Below, piece after piece: positions 34,487-42,800 of a DNA stretch of 64,000 bases. The stretch spans positions 124,001-188,000 of the forward strand of contig NZ_QJRL01000005.1 of the NCBI RefSeq assembly GCF_003205205.1. Reading direction: 5' to 3'. Within the stretch, counting starts at the first letter, position 1. Every line of letters begins with the position of its first letter. The notes under the pieces are model-generated. The model had not been told where the DNA came from. It made no database searches and saw only the letters and a program-made list of their open reading frames with translations. This DNA comes from Pseudomonas sp. LB-090624. Its GTDB lineage: Bacteria; Pseudomonadota; Gammaproteobacteria; Pseudomonadales; Pseudomonadaceae. The position numbers and the translations under genes are program-made.

Positions 34487-35831
34487 CAAAGTACTGATCG
34501 CCAACCGGGGTGAGATCGCCTTGCGAGTATGGCGCGCCTGCAAAACGCTGGGACTTCATACCGTGGCTGCCCACTCAGATGCAGACCGTGACCTACGGCA
34601 TGTACAGCTCTGCGATGCGTCAATCAGCATTGGCCCGGCTCCTGCCCCGAAAAGCTACCTACTCCACGAGAAGTTGCTCCTTGCAGCCGAGCTGACCGGG
34701 GCGCAGGCCATTCACCCTGGGTACGGCTTTCTCTCCGAAAGTGCGAGTTTCGCCAAGGCTGTCGAGGAAGCTGGACTGACGTTCATCGGCCCACCGTCGG
34801 ATGCCATCTCGAGAATGGGGGACAAGGTTCGCGCCAAGCAGGCGATGATAGAGGCCGGTGTTCCGTGTGTCCCAGGCTCAGATGGGGCGGTTCCAGATGG
34901 AGACGCCGAGATCTTTGCGTGCGGTCAGAAAGTCGGCTATCCGCTGATCATCAAGGCAGCCGGTGGCGGTGGCGGAAGAGGGATGCGTGTTGTCTACGAG
35001 CAGTCTGAACTGCTGCGTTCCGTCACCCTGACCCGAGAGGAGGCCAAGGCAGCCTTTGGCAATCCAGTCGTGTACATGGAGCGTTTTCTCCAAACACCTC
35101 GCCATGTGGAGATCCAGATACTGGCTGACCGACACGGCAATGCAGTCTGGCTAGGAGAACGTGATTGCTCCACTCAACGACGCCACCAAAAGCTCATCGA
35201 AGAAAGTCCTGCCCCGGGTGTAGATCGAGCACGTATTGCTGAAATGGGTGAGCTTTGCGTGAACGCGTGCAAAGCGATTGGCTATGCCGGTGCCGGCACG
35301 TTCGAGTTCCTATACGAGAACGGTGAATTCTTCTTTATCGAGATGAACACGCGCGTGCAGGTTGAACACCCTGTCACCGAACTTGTGACTGGCGTCGACA
35401 TCGTTGCCGAACAGATTCGCATCGCTATGGGGCTACCCCTGTCGATCACCCAAGACCAGGTCACACTCACCGGACACGCAATCGAGTGCCGAATTAACGC
35501 TGAAGATGCTAGGTCATTCAGACCTTCTTCTGGTGTGGTCACCAAGTGGATAGCGGCAGGTGGGCCAGGTATCCGAGTCGATTCGCACCTCTACTGTGGA
35601 TACAAAATTCCCAGCCACTACGACTCTCTCATTGCAAAGGTGATTGCCCACGGTGCTAACCGTGAGCAGGCAATTGCTCGGCTGAAGGTGGCGATTGCCG
35701 AGACCGTTGTTGAAGGCGTGGATACCAATATCGCGCTTCATGCTCAGGTGCTTGAGAGCCAGCCGTTCGGCGACGGTGGCGCGAACATTCATTACCTGGA
35801 GCATTTCCTGGAAGCTCGAGGGGATAAGTGA
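34479..35831 (+). CDS. Biotin carboxylase (AccC-like)
   Basis: A 450-residue ATP-grasp enzyme. FDKVLIANRGEIALRV, GYGFLSESA, KAAGGGGGRGMR (ATP loop), GERDCSTQRRHQKLIEE-type and EMNTRVQVEHPVTE are all intact. It carboxylates the biotin of the carrier at 34049 with bicarbonate and ATP. I use the ATG at 34479 because the protein then begins exactly as AccC; an upstream in-frame start lies inside the carrier gene. As a second AccC copy inside a catabolic operon it probably serves PxpBC. Confidence 0.92.
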   Translation: MFDKVLIANRGEIALRVWRACKTLGLHTVAAHSDADRDLRHVQLCDASISIGPAPAPKSYLLHEKLLLAAELTGAQAIHPGYGFLSESASFAKAVEEAGLTFIGPPSDAISRMGDKVRAKQAMIEAGVPCVPGSDGAVPDGDAEIFACGQKVGYPLIIKAAGGGGGRGMRVVYEQSELLRSVTLTREEAKAAFGNPVVYMERFLQTPRHVEIQILADRHGNAVWLGERDCSTQRRHQKLIEESPAPGVDRARIAEMGELCVNACKAIGYAGAGTFEFLYENGEFFFIEMNTRVQVEHPVTELVTGVDIVAEQIRIAMGLPLSITQDQVTLTGHAIECRINAEDARSFRPSSGVVTKWIAAGGPGIRVDSHLYCGYKIPSHYDSLIAKVIAHGANREQAIARLKVAIAETVVEGVDTNIALHAQVLESQPFGDGGANIHYLEHFLEARGDK

Positions 35832-35832
35832 A

Positions 35833-36240
35833 ATGAATATTCAAGAAGTCTGTCAGCTCATTGAGCGCTTGGACGCTACCGGTCTGGTCACTTTTGAGTA
35901 CGAAGACTCGACCACCCGCATAGCGCTGAAGTATTTGACTGGTAAATCGTCGCCAGTTGCGCCGTCAACGCCGGTGGAGGGCCCAACTAAAGCCCTTTCC
36001 TCGGAGCGTCAGGTACTGGCACCGGATATCGGCGTGTTCTATCACGTTCACCCGTACACGCCCACTGCGCTTGCAGTCGCTGGTGAGTGGGTCACTACAG
36101 AGCAGGTCGTTGGTTACGTGGTGTCCGGCAGTGAGCTGCTTGCGGTTTATGCCCCCTGCGCTGGCACCCTATCGAGTTACGCGGCTGCCAACCAGCAGGT
36201 CGTTGGCTATGGAGATGTGCTGGCATTGGTAACGCCCTAG
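35833..36240 (+). CDS. Carrier-like protein lacking the biotin lysine
   Basis: A 135-residue protein directly after the biotin carboxylase gene. Its N terminus (NIQEVCQLIERLDATGLVTFEYE) resembles AccB, and the C-terminal domain (APDIGVFYHVHPY, APCAGTLSSY, GDVLALV) has the biotinyl/lipoyl fold pattern. The EAMK motif is replaced by a VSGSEL segment and there is no lysine at all after residue 53, so it cannot be biotinylated or lipoylated there. It may be a structural or regulatory partner of the true carrier. Confidence 0.78.
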   Translation: MNIQEVCQLIERLDATGLVTFEYEDSTTRIALKYLTGKSSPVAPSTPVEGPTKALSSERQVLAPDIGVFYHVHPYTPTALAVAGEWVTTEQVVGYVVSGSELLAVYAPCAGTLSSYAAANQQVVGYGDVLALVTP

Positions 36241-36309
36241 CGACAAAGGCTATGCACCGGAAGGTGATCCCGCGGTGAAGCGCGACTAGATACGTAATTA
36301 GAGATATTG

Positions 36310-37092
36310 ATGATGATTAAGACGGTCGATATTAACTGCGATATGGGTGAGGGATTTGGCCCATACACCATTGCTCAAGATGATGAGATGCTGGACATTG
36401 CAACATCGGCGAACATGGCCTGCGGCTTCCATGCTGGAGACTTTACCATCATGGCTGATATCTGCACCCAAGCTAAAGCCAGGGGCGTAGCAGTGGGTGC
36501 TCATCCGGGTTATCCAGACCTGTGGGGATTCGGCCGACGTCAACAGTCTTTCTCCAAGAGTGAGATCAAGCAGATGCTTGCCTATCAGATCGGCGCTGCC
36601 TGGGCAATTGCCAAGTCCGTAGGGCATACGCTTACATTTGTGAAAGCACACGGCGCCTTGGGTCACCTTGTCGCTGACAACGAAGTGGCGGCGTCTGCTT
36701 TGATCGAGACCATCCAAGAAGTAAATGACGAGCTCATTCTATCGGTGATGGCCGGAGTTACCCTTGAGCAGATGGCAGTAGCTGCTGGACTGAATATTGC
36801 TCGCGAGATCTACGCAGATCGAGCATACCAGGACAATGGTCGCTTGGTTCCGCGTGGTCAGCCTGGAGCCGTAATCCATGACGGGGAGCGAGCTGCCAAT
36901 CGCGTGCTTGCGATGGTGCAGGAAGGTGCAATCATCACTGAGTCAGGCAAACGCATTCCAGTCGATATAGACACGATCTGTGTGCATGGAGATACACATG
37001 GAGCCGTTGCAATGGCACGCACGCTGCGAAAGACGCTCGAGTCTTCAGGGATTCAGATCGCACCTTACAGTCAATGTCTGGCGTCAGTTTGA
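36310..37092 (+). CDS. pxpA: PxpA (LamB/YcsF family 5-oxoprolinase subunit)
   Basis: A 260-residue LamB/YcsF protein. VDINCDMGEGFGPY, ANMACGFHAGD, VGAHPGYPD, KAHGALGH and VHGDTHGAV hold the conserved acidic and histidine residues. PxpA hydrolyses 5-oxoproline once it has been activated by PxpBC. A TTG codon precedes two adjacent ATGs; I begin at the first ATG. The order pxpB-pxpC-accB-accC-carrier-pxpA indicates one enzyme system that opens a lactam or related amide. Confidence 0.9.
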   Translation: MMIKTVDINCDMGEGFGPYTIAQDDEMLDIATSANMACGFHAGDFTIMADICTQAKARGVAVGAHPGYPDLWGFGRRQQSFSKSEIKQMLAYQIGAAWAIAKSVGHTLTFVKAHGALGHLVADNEVAASALIETIQEVNDELILSVMAGVTLEQMAVAAGLNIAREIYADRAYQDNGRLVPRGQPGAVIHDGERAANRVLAMVQEGAIITESGKRIPVDIDTICVHGDTHGAVAMARTLRKTLESSGIQIAPYSQCLASV

Positions 37093-37305
37093 ACAATTTT
37101 AACTGAAGCGCTGAGCGGGTGGGGTTGAAAATAATAAATAGGGTTTAGGTCTGTCGGCCGCAGCAGCTTGCGATGGCTTATACGTCATTGTGCGTAAATG
37201 GAATTCTACTGAGCGACTTACCCACTCCAGCGATTCTTCAGTTGCTGGCACGGATGATGTGCGGGCTTTTGGTGGGTTCTTTAGTTGTCACATTCTTTAC
37301 TGCCT

Positions 37306-37327
37306 ATAACACAACAATTCAGGGGTG
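37306..37327 (+). promoter_or_regulatory. A-rich motif joined to the ribosome binding site of the OprD gene
   Basis: ATAACACAACAATTC (37306-37320) runs directly into AGGGGTG, the Shine-Dalgarno of the porin gene at 37336. It shares AACAATTCAG with the leader at 3081-3097. Possible Hfq/Crc target. Confidence 0.4.
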
Positions 37328-37335
37328 AAGCTGCT

Positions 37336-38583
37336 ATGCAACAACAGAGGTTAATGACCAGAACTTTGATGTTTTTTTCAGCTGGCTTGGCGGTGGCTGG
37401 AAATTCCGCTCATGCAGAATTTGTGAGCGACAGTAAGGTTACGCTTGAGGCGCGTAATCTTTATTTTAGCCGTGACTTCCGCCAGCCAGGTGGCAGCCTG
37501 GCGAGTGGGCAAAGCAAGGCTGAGGAGTGGGGCCAAGGCTTCATCCTTCGTGCAAACTCCGGCTACACAGAGGGTGTGGTCGGGTTCGGCCTCGATACTA
37601 TTGCAATGGCAGGGTTCAAGCTCGACTCAAGCCCGGATCGCTCGGGAACTGCGCTGTTTCCGACCGGTTCTGACGGCGCATCGCAGGATGAATATTCAAA
37701 GCTCGGGCTCACTCTTAAAGCCAAGGTGTCCAACAGTACCTTGAAGGTGGGTAGCCTCCTGTTCCGCAACCAGATGCTGCTGTCCCCGGATGGCCGACTA
37801 CTTCCGCAGATGTTCAAGGGCAGTATGATTGAGGTCTCAGAAATCGAAAATCTCTCTCTGCAGGCAGCACGCATCACGGAGACGATGGCCAGCCAATCGG
37901 GTCATTGGACGAGGCTTACGGGCAACCGTGTTGGCGGGGAGGGTGACGATTACACGTTCTATGGTGGCGATTACAAGGTACTTCCAGACACCTCTATCGG
38001 CCTGCATTACGGCTCGTTGGACGGGGTATTCCGCCAGTATGTTGCCAACGCCAGCAGCTTGGTCAATCTCTCGCCTAGCGACAGTTTCAAGACGGACGTG
38101 CGGCTAGCGAAAAGCGAAGAGGATGGTAACTTCCGAGCGCTTGATAACACGTCGGTTGGGGTCATGGGTACTTATAAGTCGGGTATTCACTCCTTTGGTC
38201 TTGGTTTACAGAAGATGATGGGGGACGATCCGTATCCCTACGTCGCCGGTACTGACCCCTATCTGGTTAACTTTATTCAGATTAGTGATTTTGCCAATAT
38301 CAATGAACGCTCATGGCAGGTTCGTTACGACCTCGATTTCGCAGGGTTGGGTATCCCCGGTCTCGGGCTCATGGCCCGTTATGTTAAAGGTTCAGATGTG
38401 AAGCTGTCCTCCGGCAGTACGGGGACTGAGTGGGAACGAAACACGGACATTTTCTATGTGTTCCAGTCGGGTGTTTTGAAGAATTTGTCTGTTCGGTGGA
38501 GGAATGCAACAGTTCGCTCAAGTTTTGGAAATGACTTGGACGAAAATAGGCTGATTGTTCAGTACGCCTTTTCTGTTCTTTGA
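37336..38583 (+). CDS. OprD family outer-membrane porin
   Basis: A 415-residue porin. The signal peptide ends NSAHAEF about residue 28; then FVSDSKVTLEARNLYFSRDF, EEWGQGFIL, KLDSSPDRSG and a final strand ending YAFSVL follow the OprD plan. It is closely related to the porin at 11643. I chose the ATG at 37336 after AGGGGTGAAG; the 17 upstream codons precede the signal peptide. It lies between pxpA and an MFS gene and would admit the operon's substrate. Confidence 0.92.
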   Translation: MQQQRLMTRTLMFFSAGLAVAGNSAHAEFVSDSKVTLEARNLYFSRDFRQPGGSLASGQSKAEEWGQGFILRANSGYTEGVVGFGLDTIAMAGFKLDSSPDRSGTALFPTGSDGASQDEYSKLGLTLKAKVSNSTLKVGSLLFRNQMLLSPDGRLLPQMFKGSMIEVSEIENLSLQAARITETMASQSGHWTRLTGNRVGGEGDDYTFYGGDYKVLPDTSIGLHYGSLDGVFRQYVANASSLVNLSPSDSFKTDVRLAKSEEDGNFRALDNTSVGVMGTYKSGIHSFGLGLQKMMGDDPYPYVAGTDPYLVNFIQISDFANINERSWQVRYDLDFAGLGIPGLGLMARYVKGSDVKLSSGSTGTEWERNTDIFYVFQSGVLKNLSVRWRNATVRSSFGNDLDENRLIVQYAFSVL

Positions 38584-38663
38584 TGATTCAGGCTCCCCGT
38601 TCAGTCGGCTGATAAGTACGGTCGCAACACGGGATGCATGACTACCTATGTAGGGCACAATAA

Positions 38664-39980
38664 ATGAATAAAATCATCACAAGCGGTGTTGTTGAGGCCG
38701 TTGATTCGAATCGGGCCGTTTATCGAAAAGTTGCAATTCGTTTCATTCCATTTCTGATGGTTTGCTATGTGGCGGCCTATTTAGACCGAGTGAATGTCGG
38801 GTTCGCGAAGCTGCAAATGTTGAGCGATCTGCAGTTTAGTGAGGCTGTGTATGGCCTCGGTGCCGGTGTTTTCTTCATCGGCTACTTTCTGTTTGAGGTT
38901 CCAAGCAACCTGTACCTCCATCGGGTTGGTGTTCGTGCCACACTGTGCCGGATCATGGTGCTCTGGGGGCTGATCTCTGGAGGATTCGCTTTCGTCAACA
39001 CGCCCACACAGTTCTACGTAATGCGCTTCCTGCTAGGGGCTGCAGAAGCTGGCTTCTATCCTGGGGTCATTCTCTACCTCACCTACTGGTTCCCTTCACA
39101 TGTTCGCGCCCGCGCTATCGGCCTGTTCATGTGCGCCATCCCGGTTGCTGGTCTGATTGGCTCGCCAGTGTCGGGCTGGATCATGGATGGGATGCACCTC
39201 AAGATGGGTTTGGCTGGCTGGAAATGGCTGTTCCTGATCGAGGCCCTTCCAGCCCTGCTGTTGGGGATTGCTGCTTACCTCTACCTGGACGATAAGCCGA
39301 AGGACGCTCAGTGGCTGAGTGATGAAGAGCGCAGCATTATCCAACATGACCTCGCTGCAGAGGAGAAAGCCAAGGCATCCACGAGCGCTTCCACGCTTGG
39401 CCAGATGCTCAGCAACAAGTTCGTGTGGCTGCTCATTCTTCTTGTCTTCTCTCAAGCGCTCGGTCAGTACGCTTTGGCCTTCTGGCTCCCTAGCTTGATC
39501 AAGGGAGCTGGCTTTGCGAGTTTGAGTGCCATTGGGGCCGTTACCGCCATACCCTACGGCTGCGCCATGGTGGCAATGATCCTGACTACCCGCAGCTCTG
39601 ACAAGCGTCGTGAGCGTCGATGGCACCTGAGCATTGCCTTCATTCTGGCCTCCGTCGCGCTCTGCGCCAGTGTGTTCTCGGCAGGCTCCCCCTACCTGGT
39701 TCTTCTCGCACTTTGCGCAGCAGCTGCCGCATCTTTCTCGGCCTCAGCGCTGTTTTGGACGCTCCCCCCGGCATTCTTGACGGGTGGGGTCTCTGCCGGC
39801 GGTATCGCGATGATCAATGCAATCGGTGCACTGGCTGGCTTCGTTTCGCCTTACCTCATGGGGTATGTGAAAGAGACCACTGGCAACACCGACCTTGCGG
39901 TATTCGCAATCGCTGGCGTGCTACTCCTCGCCGCAATGATCGCGCTGAGCTTGCCAAAAGCCATTGCTAACCCACGTTAA
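38664..39980 (+). CDS. MFS transporter, ACS family (tartrate/phthalate-permease-like)
   Basis: A 438-residue, 12-helix transporter. RFIPFLMVCYVAAYLDRVNVGFA, GYFLFEVPSNL and GAAEAGFYPGVILYLTYWFP are the hallmarks of the ACS subgroup that moves tartrate, phthalate and other carboxylates or amides. It probably imports the compound handled by the biotin/Pxp system. It is followed by a strong intercistronic hairpin and the DUF1445 gene. Confidence 0.9.
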   Translation: MNKIITSGVVEAVDSNRAVYRKVAIRFIPFLMVCYVAAYLDRVNVGFAKLQMLSDLQFSEAVYGLGAGVFFIGYFLFEVPSNLYLHRVGVRATLCRIMVLWGLISGGFAFVNTPTQFYVMRFLLGAAEAGFYPGVILYLTYWFPSHVRARAIGLFMCAIPVAGLIGSPVSGWIMDGMHLKMGLAGWKWLFLIEALPALLLGIAAYLYLDDKPKDAQWLSDEERSIIQHDLAAEEKAKASTSASTLGQMLSNKFVWLLILLVFSQALGQYALAFWLPSLIKGAGFASLSAIGAVTAIPYGCAMVAMILTTRSSDKRRERRWHLSIAFILASVALCASVFSAGSPYLVLLALCAAAAASFSASALFWTLPPAFLTGGVSAGGIAMINAIGALAGFVSPYLMGYVKETTGNTDLAVFAIAGVLLLAAMIALSLPKAIANPR

Positions 39981-39988
39981 CTTTCTAT

Positions 39989-40019
39989 GCCCGTGCCTGC
40001 TGGGCTAGCAGGCACGGGC
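39989..40019 (+). other. Perfect 13-bp intercistronic hairpin
   Basis: GCCCGTGCCTGCT, 5-nt loop, AGCAGGCACGGGC, immediately before the RBS (AAGGAG) of the DUF1445 gene. There is no T-run, so partial termination, RNase protection or translational coupling control are all possible. Confidence 0.55.
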
Positions 40020-40039
40020 AGTACCTTAAGGAGAACGCC

Positions 40040-40825
40040 ATGACTCCCTTCGAGCTTCGACAGCAAATCCGCAAGAACAAGTTTCGTAGTCCGACCTCGG
40101 GTCACTGCCCCGGTTACACCCAAGTCAATGTCATCATCATGCCCAGCCGTTACGCAGACGATTTCAAGAAGTTCTGTGCGTTGAACTCGCAGTCTTGCCC
40201 GCTGCTGGATGTCACCGCTCCGGGTGATCCAGTGTTTCGAGGGCTAGGCCGCGATGTGAACGTTGCGACCGATGTTCCTAAGTACAACATCTATCGCGAA
40301 GGGGTCCAGGCCGAGCAGGTTGATGACCTCACGGAATACTGGCAGGACGATCACGTGGCGTTTGCACTCGGCTGCTCGCATTCCTTCGAAGATCTCCTCA
40401 TCGCCGAGGGCATGCGCTTGCGTCATATCGAGCGCGGGCATGTAGTCCCTGCGTTCGTGACCAACGTCAGGAACGTTCCGGTAGGGCCATTCGGTGGGCA
40501 TCTTGTTGTATCAATGAGGCCCTTTGTGGCCAAACAGGCCATCGCAGCGATCCAGATCACTGGTAATTTCCCTCAGGTACACGGTGCGCCCATCCACATG
40601 GGCAACCCTCTAGAGATAGGTATCGACGATGTGGAGCAGCCTGATTGGGGTAAAGGTGTCGGCGTGGCTGACAACGAGATACCCTTGTTCTGGGCGTGCG
40701 GCGTGACTCCACAGGAGGCGCTGAAAGCATCCGGCATCCCCTTGTACATCGGTCATGCTCCGGGCCACATGTTGGTGACTGACATCACCCTCAGTGATCT
40801 GCAGAGCAACGTTCACGCCCTGTAA
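40040..40825 (+). CDS. DUF1445 family protein (YcsI; D-glutamate cyclase/hydro-lyase-like)
   Basis: A 261-residue protein of the YcsI family. SGHCPGYTQVNVIIMP, FALGCSHSFEDLL, NVPVGPFGG and GHAPGHMLVTDI are conserved. The vertebrate homologue domain is a D-glutamate cyclase that forms 5-oxo-D-proline, and in Bacillus ycsI sits with ycsF-kipI-kipA. Its presence after pxpB/C/A therefore suggests handling of a pyroglutamate-like or other lactam intermediate, either making or opening it. Confidence 0.85.
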   Translation: MTPFELRQQIRKNKFRSPTSGHCPGYTQVNVIIMPSRYADDFKKFCALNSQSCPLLDVTAPGDPVFRGLGRDVNVATDVPKYNIYREGVQAEQVDDLTEYWQDDHVAFALGCSHSFEDLLIAEGMRLRHIERGHVVPAFVTNVRNVPVGPFGGHLVVSMRPFVAKQAIAAIQITGNFPQVHGAPIHMGNPLEIGIDDVEQPDWGKGVGVADNEIPLFWACGVTPQEALKASGIPLYIGHAPGHMLVTDITLSDLQSNVHAL

Positions 40826-40929
40826 TTTGGGCGCTAGGGATGAAGTGTCGTGGTAAAGATTTAGCTGCAAGGGAATAGTTGGCAATCACGCTGGAACACT
40901 CTGGGTGAGCCAATTGCAGGTGTGCAGTA

Positions 40930-40964
40930 GCCGGTATCAGCCGCTGTAAGCGGCTGATACCGGC
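40930..40964. other. Perfect 15-bp hairpin
   Basis: GCCGGTATCAGCCGC, 5-nt loop TGTAA, GCGGCTGATACCGGC. It lies about 105 bp after the DUF1445 stop and may end that transcript without a T-run, or be a REP-like element or part of a structured RNA, since further stems follow to about 41030. Confidence 0.55.
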
Positions 40965-41184
40965 AATGTCATCTAGCCACTCACGTAGACCCTCTGCGAG
41001 GGTGCCCGACTATTCGGACATCCTCTCTGGCTAACAGGCGCCTGGGCTTATCGATATTTCGCGGCGAGGCTGACTGTTGGGCTCTCCTCGAAAACAGGGA
41101 TCGGACGACCCCTCACATGGTATTTTGCTTTTAGCTACGACTAGGTGAGCCCAGATGTAACCTCGATAAGATGACATGCTGTCT

Positions 41185-41375
41185 CGTTGGTGCCGGCCAA
41201 ATTACCTGAACTTCGTAGTTGCTACCGCATGGATGGGCGCGATGGCAGTCATTACAACGCGTTTGGTGTTGATGCCATGACGCTGGGCAACGCTCGCGAT
41301 AGATGCATTGGGGAGCAGACATTCCTGAGCGACCTGGGGTGTGAACAGTGGACGCTTACTCTAAACGTAGCGCCC
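41185..41375 (-). pseudogene. Relic of IS66-family accessory gene orfA (tnpA)
   Basis: The minus strand between about 41200 and 41370 translates to RPLFTPQVAQECLLPNASIA then SVAQRHGIN, matching the helix-turn-helix of IS66-type OrfA proteins. A stop interrupts the frame just upstream and no start codon, orfB or orfC remains. It records an old insertion between the pxp operon and the next catabolic block. Confidence 0.68.
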
Positions 41376-41480
41376 CGCTCGATTGATGCCAAAAGGCCTG
41401 ATCGCGTATTCACCTACCACTTGAAAGGCGCGTTTACCGGCGCATACGCTGCGTTTTCATCGTCTGTTACTCGCTAATGC

Positions 41481-42800
41481 CTAGTTCACGAGCTCTTGCC
41501 GGGCGACATCTTTGATTTTGGAAAGTGCGATGATCGAGACCGTTGCCGCAAATGCCACCCAAAACGCCGGAGACAGATTCAAGCCAGTATTACTCACTAG
41601 CCATGTGCAGATATAAGGAGTCGTAGCGCCACCTAATATTGCCCCCATGTTGAAGCTCAGGGCAATACCTGTGTACCGAACGCGAGTGGGAAACAGCTCG
41701 CTGTATACGGTATAGCCTTGGGCTTGAGTGATCGCGAACGGAACGAATGCAAGCATGCAGGCCACGCTTGCGAGAGCGAAGCTTGCAAGGCCCATGAGAT
41801 GCATGGAGGTTGGAATGATCACGATGTAGCTCGCGTAGCCTATGATCATCAGGTGCTTACGACCGATTCGGTCTGACAGCTGCCCGAAGGAGGGCATAGC
41901 CAGTCCTGCTGCAAGCTGGCAAGCCGCCATAAGCCAGAAAACCTTCCCAGGCTCATAACCCAGAGTCCTCGTCATATGGATATTCAAATAGACGATACCG
42001 AGGTAGGCGCAGCTGTTTTGAGCGAAAGCGATGGCAGTAGCGAGTATCAGAGGTTTACGGTAATGGCGCAGTACCTCGCGAACAGGGGCTTTCACCACAT
42101 GGTTCGATTCAACCAGTGTTTTAAACTTCGGGGAATCTTCCAACTTCATTCGAGCCCATAATGTCAGCACGATGAAAGGTATGCAGGAGAGAAATGGAAT
42201 GCGCCATCCCCACTCAACCATTTCCTCCGGTGTCAACAGGAGGCTGAGAGTGCCCGCCATGGCAGCCGCAGAAGCTAACCCGATGGCGACACCGGCGGGG
42301 TTGAATGCTCCGAAGAAGCCTCGTTTGTCAGCGGGCGTGCATTCAGAGATGTACGTAGCTGCGCCACTCACTTCACCGCCAGCGAAGAAACCCTGCGCCA
42401 GGCGGCAGGCAACTAGCATGACAGGTGCTAATACCCCGGCCTGTTCGTGAGTGGGAAGAATACCCACGATCCCACTCACAATCCCGATACCCACTACAGT
42501 TGCGATCAGGGTGACGGTTCGTCCTCGACGATCACCCAGACGTCCGAAAAACACACCGCCCAATGGACGCATTACGAAAGCACTGGCGAACACTGCCAAG
42601 GTTGAAAGAAGTGCCTCAAGAGGGCTTAGTCCAGGAAAGAAAACTTTAGCGAGCGTGCTGGCCAGCAGGCCATATATTGCAAAATCATAATATTCTACGG
42701 CTGAACCCATGCCTGCAACAATGGATACTTTCCAAGGTGACTGTCCAGTCTCAGGCTGGTCATCGATTAAGAGTTGTAAGGCCGACGGTTCTTTTGTCAT
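41481..42800 (-). CDS. MFS transporter, metabolite:H+ symporter (MHS) family
   Basis: A 439-residue, 12-helix symporter. VAGMGSAVEYYDFAIYGLLAS, RPLGGVFFGRLGDRRGRT and the FFAGGEVSGAATYISE segment are typical of MHS carriers such as those for shikimate, dicarboxylates, proline/betaine and aromatic acids. It stands alone on the minus strand with no obvious partner gene, so the substrate is unclear. The IS66 relic lies downstream. Confidence 0.9.
   Translation of the reverse strand: MTKEPSALQLLIDDQPETGQSPWKVSIVAGMGSAVEYYDFAIYGLLASTLAKVFFPGLSPLEALLSTLAVFASAFVMRPLGGVFFGRLGDRRGRTVTLIATVVGIGIVSGIVGILPTHEQAGVLAPVMLVACRLAQGFFAGGEVSGAATYISECTPADKRGFFGAFNPAGVAIGLASAAAMAGTLSLLLTPEEMVEWGWRIPFLSCIPFIVLTLWARMKLEDSPKFKTLVESNHVVKAPVREVLRHYRKPLILATAIAFAQNSCAYLGIVYLNIHMTRTLGYEPGKVFWLMAACQLAAGLAMPSFGQLSDRIGRKHLMIIGYASYIVIIPTSMHLMGLASFALASVACMLAFVPFAITQAQGYTVYSELFPTRVRYTGIALSFNMGAILGGATTPYICTWLVSNTGLNLSPAFWVAFAATVSIIALSKIKDVARQELVN

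Larger units (their letters stand above)
40826..41480. other. Intergenic region with strong hairpins and an IS66 relic
   Basis: Between the DUF1445 gene and the MHS transporter. It carries the 15-bp hairpin at 40930-40964, a further short stem ACCCTC/GAGGGT (about 40987-41001) and, from 41190, the IS66 orfA relic. No intact gene seen. Confidence 0.5.

Noticed and set aside
34049..35831. Housekeeping accB-accC of fatty acid synthesis
   Set aside because: The pair is embedded in an operon with pxpB, pxpC, pxpA, a porin and an MFS gene, which is unlike the usual accBC locus; a dedicated catabolic role is more likely.
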